From Synaphobranchus kaupii (Eukaryota; Chordata; Actinopteri; Anguilliformes; Synaphobranchidae), in contig CM056380.1 in the NCBI GenBank assembly GCA_029718625.1, positions 114,090,746 through 114,154,745 of the forward strand: a stretch of DNA of 64,000 bases. The letters are read 5' to 3'. Of the stretch, positions 35,370 through 44,880 are shown one piece after another. The position numbers were made by a program, and so were the translations under genes. Position 1 is the first letter of the stretch. Every line of letters starts with the position of its first letter. A model generated the notes under the pieces. It did not search any database, was not told where the DNA came from, and saw only the letters and a list, made by a program, of their open reading frames with translations.

Positions 35370-35649
35370 TTAAAGGGGTAATAAACACCGGGCTTTTGTT
35401 CTGTCTCCGCCCACTTCACAATTTCAAAAGACGCGAATTGGGCTCGAGTGAGAGAACACAGGCGGGAGGGGGGAGGAGGGAGGAGTTACAGTTTGGGGGA
35501 GGGGCGATGGATCCATTCGGTAACGCGTCATGAAAACGTTTTAGTTTTTGTTTTTGTAAGCAATAGGATATATGTTATTTATGAAATGGAGGCAAGATAC
35601 TCGGCTTTAAAACTCAAAATATTTGATTTAGTGTTTATTGCCCCTTTAA
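35370..35649. mobile_element. MITE flanked by TTAA
   Basis: The ends ATTAAAGGGGTAATAAACAC (35369-35388) and GTGTTTATTGCCCCTTTAAT (35631-35650) are complementary except at one base. Read as TTAA-AGGGG...CCCCT-TTAA, the element has TTAA at both borders, the target preference of piggyBac-type transposons. The 250-bp interior has no coding potential and a G-rich (GGGAGG)n-like segment. The terminal sequence itself is not one I can assign to a named family. Confidence 0.7.
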
Positions 35650-35650
35650 T

Positions 35651-36079
35651 TAATTTGCAAAAGAATGCATGTTGATTTGGACATTCCACTTATTGTTATG
35701 TACATTCCACAAAGATATCGGTTTCCAATTGCTAGTTTTCAACTCCAGTCAGATCGTTTACCTGCAGCAGATGCTCTTCTAAGCATTCGCATGTACAGCC
35801 TCATCATGTACCAGATTTCTAACTCTCCAAGCCTGGTGAAAGCAGAGCTGTTCAAGCGATAAACCCGCCCACTTTTCAGGATGTAACCAATATTTTCTAA
35901 CCTATCACATCAACTCCAGTGAAGGTGGGCCTAAGGTGAAGGCGGGGATTCAAACATAAATTAAGAGACACAGGGAAGTGGTTGAATAGTGAGATGAGAC
36001 GTGCGTAATATTGTAATATTGGGAAAGGTGAAATATATAGTATTCCATATCATTAACGCAAACAGCCTGCTCCTCCAAA
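35651..36079. other. Intron stretch, nothing recognised
   Basis: AT-rich sequence leading into the degenerate Tc1 element; the left terminal repeat of that element is not recognisable here. Confidence 0.4.
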
Positions 36080-36163
36080 CAGCAAGTCATGCGGCTGCAA
36101 CTCAATATATAAAGCATGTAGACATGGAGAACAGGTTTATTTTTTTGTTCGACCAAACATTAC

Positions 36164-37069
36164 AATGGGTGATCTAATGCATGATCCAAGCGACTTCGAC
36201 CATGGTACGCTTGTTGGTGCCAGATGTGGTGGTTCCAGCATCCCAGAAATAACTGCCCTCCTGGGATTTTCACGCAATACTGTCTCTAGAGGCCACACAT
36301 GCTCAAATAACAGCTGTTTACAGCAGTGCTGTGCAGAAGGGCATCTCTGAGCGCACAACACATCGAACCTTGAACCGGATGGGCTACAGTAGCAGAAGAC
36401 CACGCCGGGCTCTACTCCTGTCAGCTAAGAACAGGAAGATGAGGCGACAGTGGGCACATGATCGCCAAACCTGGGCGATCGAAGATGGAAAAACGTTGCC
36501 TGGCTTGACGAATCTCGATTTCTGCTGAGACACGCAGATGGTAGGGTCAGAATTTGGCATAGGCTAAACAGCATTGATCCATGGATCCACCATGCCTTGT
36601 GTCAACGGTGCGGGGTGCTGGTGTAATAGGGTGAGGAATGTATTCTTTCTTTTTTCTCGCCACTGTTCAGTGTTTTTTCTCTCCTACCAGGGAGTTTTTT
36701 TTACCTCGTTTTGCTGGTTGGGGGCGAAAGTTTTTTGCTCAATTTTCGTTCTGTTTCACTGTGCAGCGTCTTTGTGACAGTTCTCTGTAAAAAGCGCTAT
36801 ACAAATAAAATTGAAGTGAAAATAGAAAATTTAACTTCAGTTTACTCCAATTGCCTGCACAGTCCCCAGATCTAGATCCAATAGAGCACATTTGGGATGA
36901 GGGGGAAACGGGAGATTCGCAGCATGAATGTGTCTGCAGGAACCGTGTGATGCTACTGAGTCAGCATGGGCCGAAATCCCTGAGGAGTGTTTTCCAGCAC
37001 CTTGTTGAAGCCACGTTGCAAATAATTCACGCTGTTCTGGAAGTGAAAGGGGGTCCTACCCAGTACTAG
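36164..37069 (+). pseudogene. Tc1 transposase, broken copy
   Basis: Recognisable pieces appear in order. MGDLMHDPSDFDHGTLVGAR and ITALLGFSRNTVSR form the N-terminal helix-turn-helix. ISERTTHRTLNRMGYSSRRP and RRQWAHDRQTWAIED follow, and PAQSPDLDPIEHIWDE contains the final catalytic Glu region. The second catalytic Asp region is missing. Frameshifts, deletions and the LINE insertion separate the pieces, so this is a dead copy older than the Tc1 at 28427-30066 and from a different subfamily. Confidence 0.85.
36636..36822 (+). mobile_element. 5'-truncated LINE 3' end inside the Tc1 element
   Basis: CTCTCCTACCAGGGAGTTTT through TCTGTAAAAAGCGCTATACA and AATAAAATTGAAGTG is the characteristic 3' end of a widespread fish LINE or of SINEs sharing its tail. 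It interrupts the transposase reading frame. Confidence 0.65.
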
Positions 37070-37098
37070 GTAGCTGTACCTAATAAACTGGCCACTGA

Positions 37099-37261
37099 GG
37101 ACCTTGTTTACTAAAAAAAAAACTTTTTGCACACGCAAAACCAATAACATCACAAATGATTGGTCATGGTGTTTGTTTTGCACCAATCATTGGTTGTGTT
37201 ATTAGTTTTGCATGCGCTAAATGTTTTTGCTCCCGCTAACGGTCTTAGTAAATCAGGCCCC
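37099..37261 (-). mobile_element. Palindromic MITE, copy 1 (inside a Tc1 terminal repeat)
   Basis: The right end reads GGTCTTAGTAAATCAGGCCC, the inverse of the left end of the copy at 55649-55815. The whole 163 bp is a near-palindrome around ATGATTGGT...ACCAATCAT. The Tc1 end is split as CACTGAG | insertion | GAGTGTATAC, so GAG appears on both sides, a probable 3-bp target duplication. Confidence 0.8.
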
Positions 37262-37269
37262 GAGTGTAT

Positions 37270-39029
37270 ACGTAACAATATTTTACAGTATTTTTAGTTT
37301 TATTGTTTGTGTTCCATTCATTAACTTTTATTAGTGAGCTATGTTAGCAATGTGCTAATGTAATCCTGCATAGCTATCCTGCTGGCTTAAACAATGCAGA
37401 AGCAGTTTAGCAGTAATGTACAGATTAGAAGTAGCAGGGGCTACTAAGAGCTGTATAACTGAATCTGGGCTAGCTTTCCACTGCCCCAGCAGTTTTCATT
37501 GAGGTCCCATTGTTATTATTGACCTGTACATGTTTGCTAACTGAATTCAGACATTAAGGACAAAAGGCTTAGATTAAATCAAGGCCCAGTACATATTGCC
37601 CATAACGATATTTTAGATATACAGCATTCTTTTCATTTATAAAAGTTAATTCATTTCCATGAATGTTGGGAGTTCTGCTGCCATGTATTCAAAAAAAAGC
37701 CTAATTCTCGACTCAAAATTATGGCCTTAAAGTGCCTTGCAGGCACGCTAATAGAGGTTTTACAGATGTGAGGTTGTATTAGGGGCATAACTCTCCTTGG
37801 TGTTAAATTTCATAAGCTTTCCACACCGAGTTACGCGTTCTGACTTATCGCTAGTTACTGGAAACGACTTGCCGATACAGCCGAATGGATTGCCGTGTGT
37901 AATCAGCTTTGGGATACTTGAGGATTCGTTGCAGGTAATCTGTCACTGCCACCTGACGGAGGGTAGAGTGGTACTCCATCCTCGGGTAAGGAGGCAGATT
38001 GGAAAAGGTATTCCTTTCACCCCCCCCGCCCCCGCTGCAGACTAGGGAGGAAGCACCTGGCTAATGTGTCCACAGGCAACAATTAAGCAACGACTCACCG
38101 CCGCGTTCAATAAGCATCGCCGTTACCCGCTCGGGTGCGCCCCCGCCATCAACTCCGACCTTCCGCCGGCGTGTAGGACATGGCATTCATTCAAAGCCTA
38201 ATCTAAGACCCCCTCATCTCCCCCGTGTTTCCCGCACCGCGTCCCGCTGATAAATCAACAGATAAGATTGGTTTTTAAAGGGATAAGGCCCGTTTATCAC
38301 GGGGGTTTAGCTGAGACTTAGCCGTCTCCTTTGTAACGGCGGCTCGGAAAGAGGGGGGTCCCCCCGTGGTACGGTGAATTACGGGGGGTGAACCGAGTGT
38401 CTTATGCTTCATAGCTGCCACAAGGAATTTAAACTATATCCACTTCTTTCCGAACTGGCGTTTCGGTCCTGGAGTTCTTGAATAGAACTTCAGAAGTTAG
38501 CAACACTAAAAAACAAAGTGCATGTTGCATCTAATATTCACAAAATACAAATCAGCACATTAATAATAAGCAAATGTTATTTTGACTCAATTAAACGTTA
38601 TTCTGTAAATTATATTCAAGACTGAAGACTATGCAAACACTCCAGAATTACACATTTATAACTACCGTAGAGGTCAAGAGGGTACATTTGATTATCCCTG
38701 GGTATAACACATCAAACATCCGTGCACGTCGTTAACAAACTTAAAGTTAGCCCACTCTATCCTCTGAGAAAACTACATTTGCTGCACATCGCTTTGAGTT
38801 ATAATACATTATTTATAAATGTCCCTCATTAGGGATTCTGGGAAACAGAGTACATAATTCACTGACACTTTTATTATCACACCTAAAATGGTCTCTGCCT
38901 AAAATTTCCCTTCACCTTCAATGCTGCCTCCCTTATTCATTAGCATATAAACTCAGAGGAAATTACTTGGGCACAAACGAAGACTTGAATCGCGCGAGTT
39001 GAAGGTCCGTGCGCGCGCACGCATGCACG

Positions 39030-39030
<1 letters not shown>
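37270..39030. other. Intron stretch, nothing recognised
   Basis: AT-rich, with a GC-rich patch at about 38030-38400 holding poly-C and no evident exon. Confidence 0.45.

Positions 39031-39077
<47 letters not shown>
39031..39077. repeat. (CA)n microsatellite
   Basis: A (CA)n tract preceded by (CGCA)n-like sequence, about 270 bp from the donor of the EC9/10 exon. Confidence 0.95.
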
Positions 39078-39082
<5 letters not shown>

Positions 39083-39349
39083 ACAAAAAAGCCGTCTAAG
39101 AGCTGCCTCTAGAGTTTTGAGGAATGAGCAAAAGAGAACTAGACACAGGTCTGTAACCCTTTGTTTTTTTCCCGTTCAAAAGAGGTTGGTATATTAGATA
39201 AGCTCTTGCACAAATCAGTGCTTCTGTGCACCTCATTATAAACCCATCTCATTTGTGGACTCAGGTCAGCGTGGGAATACCTGGAAGAAAGATGAGAGGT
39301 CGACTGCAATCTTTCCCCTTGATGCGTATTATCCTAAATTGGTCTTTAC

Positions 39350-39462
39350 CTGTATTCTTCTTGGGTGAATATGGGGATTATGGAAGGTTGAAGAACGGTG
39401 ATTTCAACAACGGTCCTATTCAGCTTGACCGGGTCGCCATCATCATAGGCGATGATGAACAG
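39350..39462 (-). CDS. pcdh15: pcdh15 exon: EC9 end and EC9-EC10 linker
   Basis: This 113-bp exon (phase 0 start, phase 2 end) has an acceptor CTGACAG above 39462 and a donor ACAG|GTAAAG at 39349. It encodes LFIIAYDDGDPVKLNRTVV, then EITVLQPSIIPIFTQEEYR. The EC9-EC10 linker carries no DxNDN calcium motif: LQPSIIPIF stands where D-x-N-D-N-x-x-P would be expected. Known family feature: the EC9-EC10 junction of PCDH15 is calcium-free and bent. The sequence therefore predicts the same hinge in this fish. Confidence 0.94.
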
Positions 39463-40743
39463 CTGTCAGTGGAGAGAGAAAAAAACAAAAACAATCGGCA
39501 TAAAAAGAAGAGAAAATGCCCTTTTGTAGAGGAAGAAAACGCATAAAAGCACTCGTCCGTGCCAGAGAGGAACTTGTTGACGTGAATGTGTATCGCCGCA
39601 TATTTATGCTTTTCAAAAATCCCCCTTCCTGCCAATTCAGCCTCAGACTCCACTTAGCCAAGCTCCACTGGAACCTTCTCTCTCACTGGTCCATTTACTG
39701 TTTTTTTATTTATTTCTCTAAGGGTGAGTTAGTGCTCGCCGGCAGTCGCGCTTACTCTAAAAGTCACGCTGGGCTCCTCGTTGAGATTGACCCTGGTGAC
39801 CACCGTTCCGGAATCTTCCTCCACATCGAAAATGCTGCCGCTGTAGGGAGAGAGGTCCATGTCCACTCTGTAGCGAACCTGACTGGCGGCGGTGCCCTGA
39901 GGGAACACAGAAGGAACGGCCGACATTAGTGCCCCGGTCTCCCCGTAACAGGGCCCGAGTGGGCCCCAGAGCACAGGCTGGAAAAGATGGGGAACCTCAG
40001 CTAGAACCCAAAAAAAAACTCAGCTACAGAGTACCTGATGATGATCTGATGTGCTCAAGAGCAACTGAAAACAGTAAATGCCATTTCTGCACAAAATGGT
40101 TTTCACTTGCAATGGCTTAACTTTTTCAAAAAAGTGAAAAATTAATATCTAATGGTATATATTCAGCTAACGACATTGAATGTAGAGTATATGTTTAAAT
40201 ATGATGTTTATGGCACATCCCTTTCCTCGACAATAGTATAATAAACATTTACTAAACGGGCTAACTTGCTAGCTTTAAATGTGAGTTTAGGAACGGCTTA
40301 GGTAGCTGTGTCAGTCAGCAATCATTAACGTTAGCTAATTAGCTTAGAGAATTGCTTATATCTATAAGCATGGAAGTGGAAATCAGCTCCTCAATAAACA
40401 TTATTGTTGTTTTTGTGGGTGACTAGGGATACCATATTTTGTGTGTATTTTGGATTTAGGATACATTCATGCAAACCATGCTAATCCAACTTTCAGCCCG
40501 CCAATTGTGCACTCAGAATATTACAAATCTTCGCAGGAGTCGCAAATCAAAAGATCAACTCCCATTTAGACACAGTTTGAAGAAGTGTGGTCATATGCTA
40601 TTGTACACACCTGGGTGGCAGGTGAAGACCATTCAGGGGTAGGGGTGGCTGGCTCACATTTTCATGGACTTAGACTTCATACTACAGTCTACCAAACACT
40701 AACTCTAGTCTAAGACCATCCACCTGGGTTTGACAACAGTTTA
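39427..40743. repeat. Left copy of a ~1.3-kb duplicated block
   Basis: The block matches 41244-42562 almost base for base, through exon 4, intron and the stretch near CGGGCTAACTTGCTAGC. Differences are single substitutions and a few indels: 4 bp near 41371 in the right copy, 13 bp near 39730 in the left copy, and about 12-18 bp near 42165 in the right copy. This is the level and kind of difference expected between two alleles. Confidence 0.9.
39756..39896 (-). CDS. pcdh15: pcdh15 exon: middle of EC9 (left copy)
   Basis: This 141-bp exon (47 codons, phase 0/0) has an acceptor TCCCTCAG above 39896 and a donor AGA|GTAAGC at 39755. It encodes [17 protein letters not shown], then [20 protein letters not shown], the mid-EC9 strands of PCDH15, and ends in TFR, which joins LFIIAYDDG of the next exon. 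An identical exon with nearly identical intron flanks lies at 41562-41702 beyond a 500-N gap. This left copy is linked to the complete next exon, so it is the one to keep in a gene model. Confidence 0.94.
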
Positions 40744-41243
40744 NNNNNNNNNNNNNNNNNNNNNNNNNNNNNNNNNNNNNNNNNNNNNNNNNNNNNNNNN
40801 NNNNNNNNNNNNNNNNNNNNNNNNNNNNNNNNNNNNNNNNNNNNNNNNNNNNNNNNNNNNNNNNNNNNNNNNNNNNNNNNNNNNNNNNNNNNNNNNNNNN
40901 NNNNNNNNNNNNNNNNNNNNNNNNNNNNNNNNNNNNNNNNNNNNNNNNNNNNNNNNNNNNNNNNNNNNNNNNNNNNNNNNNNNNNNNNNNNNNNNNNNNN
41001 NNNNNNNNNNNNNNNNNNNNNNNNNNNNNNNNNNNNNNNNNNNNNNNNNNNNNNNNNNNNNNNNNNNNNNNNNNNNNNNNNNNNNNNNNNNNNNNNNNNN
41101 NNNNNNNNNNNNNNNNNNNNNNNNNNNNNNNNNNNNNNNNNNNNNNNNNNNNNNNNNNNNNNNNNNNNNNNNNNNNNNNNNNNNNNNNNNNNNNNNNNNN
41201 NNNNNNNNNNNNNNNNNNNNNNNNNNNNNNNNNNNNNNNNNNN
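40744..41243. other. Assembly gap, exactly 500 N
   Basis: A run of exactly 500 N, the length of a conventional placeholder gap of unknown true size. The sequence ending at its left edge recurs to the right at about 42562, and the sequence starting at its right edge recurs to the left at 39427, so the gap sits between two copies of the same region. Confidence 0.99.
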
Positions 41244-41279
41244 GACCGGGTCGCCATCATCATAGGCGATGATGAACAG
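41244..41279 (-). pseudogene. pcdh15: Truncated copy of the EC9/EC10-linker exon at the gap edge
   Basis: These 36 bp encode LFIIAYDDGDPV, with the same acceptor as the exon at 39350-39462. They are cut off by the N gap. They belong to the duplicated block 41244-42562 and are broken by the assembly, not by mutation. Confidence 0.8.
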
Positions 41280-41561
41280 CTGTCAGTGGAGAGAGAAAAA
41301 AACAAAAACAATCGGCATAAAAAGAAGAGAAAATGTCCATTTGTAGAGGAAGAAAACGCATAAAAGCACTCATGTCCGTGCCAGAGAGGAACTCGTTGAC
41401 GTGAATGTGTATCGCCGCATATTTATGCTTTTCAAAAATCCCCCTTCCTGCCAATTCAGCCTCAGACTCCACTTAGCCAAGCTCCACTGGAACCTTCTCT
41501 CTCGCTGGTCCATTTACTGTTTTTTTATTTATTTCTCTAAGGGTGAGTTAGTCGCGCTTAC

Positions 41562-41702
41562 TCTAAAAGTCACGCTGGGCTCCTCGTTGAGATTGACCCT
41601 GGTGACCACCGTTCCGGAATCTTCCTCCACATCGAAAATGCTGCCGCTGTAGGGAGAGAGGTCCATGTCCACTCTGTAGCGAACCTGACTGGCGGCGGTG
41701 CC
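41562..41702 (-). CDS. pcdh15: Second copy of the EC9 exon (probable haplotype artefact)
   Basis: This is a 141-bp copy of the exon at 39756-39896, with intact acceptor and donor and the same encoded 47 residues. Flanking intron sequence on both sides is also nearly identical for more than 1.2 kb, differing by small indels, including 13 bp next to the donor. Both exons are phase 0/0, so splicing both would give an in-frame tandem repeat of 47 residues inside EC9, which no cadherin fold would be expected to hold. I read it as the other allele placed in the scaffold. A real tandem exon duplication is the alternative. Confidence 0.75.
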
Positions 41703-42562
41703 CTGAGGGAACACAGAAGGAACGGCCGACATTAGTGCCCCGGTCTCCCCGTAACAGGGTCTGAGTGGGCCCCAGAGCACAGGCTGGAAAAGATGGGGAA
41801 CCTCAGCTAGAACCCAAAAAAAACTCAGCTACAGAGTACCTGATGATGATCTGATGTGCTCAAGAGCAACTGAAAACAGTAAATGCCATTTCTGCACAAA
41901 ATGGTTTTCACTTGCAATGGCTTAACTTTTTCAAAAAAGTGAAAAATAAATATCTAATGGTAGATATTCAGCTAACGACATTGAATGTAGAGTATATGTT
42001 TAAATATGATGTTTATGGCACATCCCTTTCCTCGACAATAGTATAATAAACATTTACTAAACGGGCTAACTTGCTAGCTTTAAATGTGAGTTTAGGAACG
42101 GCTTAGGTAGCTGTGTCAGTCAGCAATCATTAACGTTAGCTAATTAGCTTAGAGAATTGCTTACATGTTCAGTCAACATCTATAAGCATGGAAGTGGAAA
42201 TCAGCTCCTCAATAAACATTATTGTTGTTTTTGTGGGTGACTAGGGATACCATATTTTGTGTGTATTTTGGATTTAGGATAAATTGATGCAAACCATGCT
42301 AATCCAACTTTCAACCCGCCAATTGTGCACTCGGAATATTACAAATCTTCGCAGGAGTCGCAAATCAAAAGATCAACTCCCATTTAGACACAGTTTGAAG
42401 AAGTGTGGTCATATGCTATTGTACACACCTGGGTGGCAGGTAAAGACCATTCAGGGGGTAGGGGTGGCTGGCTCACATTTTCATGGACTTAGACTTCATA
42501 CTACAGTCTACCAAACACTAACTCTAGTCTAAGACCATCCACCTGGGTTTGACAATAGTTTA

Positions 42563-44700
42563 TTGCCAAAAGTTTATGAACACTATTATATATAATCAGA
42601 TTAAACATTTATACAGCAGGGAGACATCATTAGAAAATAATAGATTGTTTCCTTTTTAAGCAAAATAAAAACAATAGGAATAACAATGATGATGATGATC
42701 TTCACACCTCTAATGTGGTTAAAGGGCTAAACAGACTTTTGTCAGAAAATACATCAATCAAGTCAATCAAGTTAAAATGAGCTAAAAAGAACATCTCTTT
42801 CACTCCACTCTGGGTCATAAATACTCAAACGGCGGTTTGTTTGTGAATACGGCATACGCACAGACGACCGGAGACGGACCGTCGCTTCACGACCGCTGTT
42901 TGCGTTCCGCCGGCCGAGGTTCCGCCGCGAAGGTAACGCGGTTCCGGTTATCCATTCGTCTCCTCGAAGCTAACGGGTTACTTCTCCGCCGCGGCTTTTT
43001 AGAAGGCTCGGGGCTCAGACCCAGCTGGGTTTACCAAATCACTGACAGGTGAAGTGCACAGAGCGATAACACACAGATAATTTAAGAGGCCGCCGGCAAA
43101 GTGGGCCCTAGAGACACCGGCTCCAAAAATCCATCTACCGCCGGAATAAATGGCAGATAACTGCTCCCTGATTCTAAGGGCTTTAGTGTGGAGTCCAAAC
43201 CGTCACAGCCCTCTAGACATATAGTGAGATAGTCTGACTGACAGACAAGCAGGTGGATAAACATATAGATGGCTACCTATTTTATATATCGGCAGACAGG
43301 TATATAGATACATGTATATAGACAGACAGAGGCACTGACGTTGAGCTGAATTACTGGTCTTTAACTTACAGATAAGTGCAAGTGTCCCGTTTGCCTTCTC
43401 CGAACAGTTTTTGTGACAGAATGTAACACTTCTGTCAGCAGATAGGCTACTGTTTGCTTCCTGGAACATCACTATATGTTAACAGCACCTTGATCTACAT
43501 TTCCCTGCAGATTTGACATATTTACTTAAAATGCTACTCGTTACAAAGTCCTTTTATAGAACCTTTCACAGAATTGTGGAGAGTCGAATATTCCTACAGC
43601 TTAGAAACGTTTGTTTGAGATTTACAACGAAAAGGAATATTTAGGTCAACAGCAGCCCTGACTGGACTCCACTGACTTGGCAAAGTAAATATGTTTTTTT
43701 TTTTCCCCCAGTCGTTTATGACTAGAAATATGAGGAAAGAAAAACACCATTTCAATTTCTTGATATCTGTAAAGTTTTACATATCAGCAAAAACCATACT
43801 TGTCAGCCGCATGTTTCTTTCATTACTTAAAATCTGCTTAAGTTAAAGATAAATGGGGACTGCTTATGAATAAACCAATAGTTCAGAAGTTCAATGAAGT
43901 AGCAGATGCTGCTATCTAGAGCCAACGGACAGATAATGCTGAGATATATCATTCTAAACATGGAATAAGATTTCACTTCTCTGCTGGTGATGTGCAGCTG
44001 CTTATGACCATGTAATACGATGAACCATTGCTCAGGACCAAGATGAAAGTGTGTCTCACAGACATAAAGTGCTAGTAAAGGAGTAACATCAAAATTTAGG
44101 ACAAATCATTTACAGCAAGATTGTGGGAGTCACCTTGAAACGTGTTGCTTGGAGAAAGCTACGAAAACTGGCCCAATCTTCCAAAATCCAATTAGACCTC
44201 CATTTTAAGGGATATTCTGTGATTCCTAATGTAGCCATCAGTAAGATTAATGTGTATGACTTGACCTGGATCTTTTGAAAGCTGAAGCTAGCATGCCAAG
44301 AAGGCCCTGTTCTGCTTTTGATACATGGGCAAATTTGGACGCAACCAGCTTGTTAAAGATGTAGAAAAATGGAAGTATGGATAATGGATCCCGCAAAGGC
44401 TTTGCTGAAAATCTGTATTGATAACTGTCATGACTGGCCTGCAGTTGCTCTCTAACATCTACAAAACTGCAGCAAAGGTCCATGGGAAAGATTAAAAAAT
44501 GGCACATTTAACCTATTCTATTTCTTATTTTGCTTTCTTTGAAATACTTCCACCAGATAGTACTCCCATCCTCTGAGACTGCAAGGCTCACATCCAAGCT
44601 CATCTCAGGATACTAACATTATCTTATCATATCTGTCCTTGTGACCATAATTTAAATGTACTGTATATCTGTAATATAGAGTAAAAAACATTTGGGTAAA
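42563..44700. other. Intron stretch, mostly plain
   Basis: Unique intron with a GC-rich patch at about 42830-43080 and a degenerate GACA/GATA repeat at 43200-43330. No gene or mobile element recognised. Confidence 0.45.
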
Positions 44701-44724
44701 AATGCACTACATCACCCTAACTAA

Positions 44725-44880
44725 AAAGGTACAAACTCTTGCCACTGCGGGGGTACCTACAATTGCATCCATAGCTAGCAATATACAATTAATTTGTACC
44801 TTTTTTGCTTGAAAAGGTACTTGTTAGTACCCAAGATCATTATTGTACTTTCAGTACATTGAACATTGTACTTTTAGGGC
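44725..44880. mobile_element. Possible MITE rich in GGTAC words
   Basis: Repeated AAGGTAC / GTACCTT words in both orientations (AAAAAGGTACAAACTC, TTTGTACCTTTTTT, AAAAGGTACTTG) suggest a foldback element similar to short fish repeats built on this word. Ends and target duplication are not clear. Confidence 0.35.

Larger units (their letters stand above)
36080..37268 (+). mobile_element. Degenerate Tc1 element with nested insertions
   Basis: The transposon begins at about 36080, where GCGGCTGCAACTCAATATAT corresponds to the 5' untranslated part of a common fish Tc1 family. It ends in TACCTAATAAACTGGCCACT, the inner part of the right terminal repeat. Two later insertions lie inside it: a LINE 3' end (about 36636-36822) and a palindromic MITE (37099-37261). 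The right terminal repeat resumes after the MITE as GAGTGTATAC. Confidence 0.8.
41244..42562. repeat. Right copy of the ~1.3-kb duplicated block
   Basis: Counterpart of 39427-40743. It continues without a break into unique intron sequence after 42562, whereas the left copy continues without a break into unique sequence below 39427. Each copy is therefore anchored on one side only, as expected when two haplotype contigs are placed end to end. Confidence 0.9.

Noticed and set aside
40682..41311. Frames crossing the N gap
   Set aside because: The residues are unknown (N); the frames are artefacts.
39756..41702. Mutually exclusive EC9 exons
   Set aside because: The introns are duplicated along with the exon at allele-level identity and a 500-N gap separates the copies; an assembly cause is simpler.
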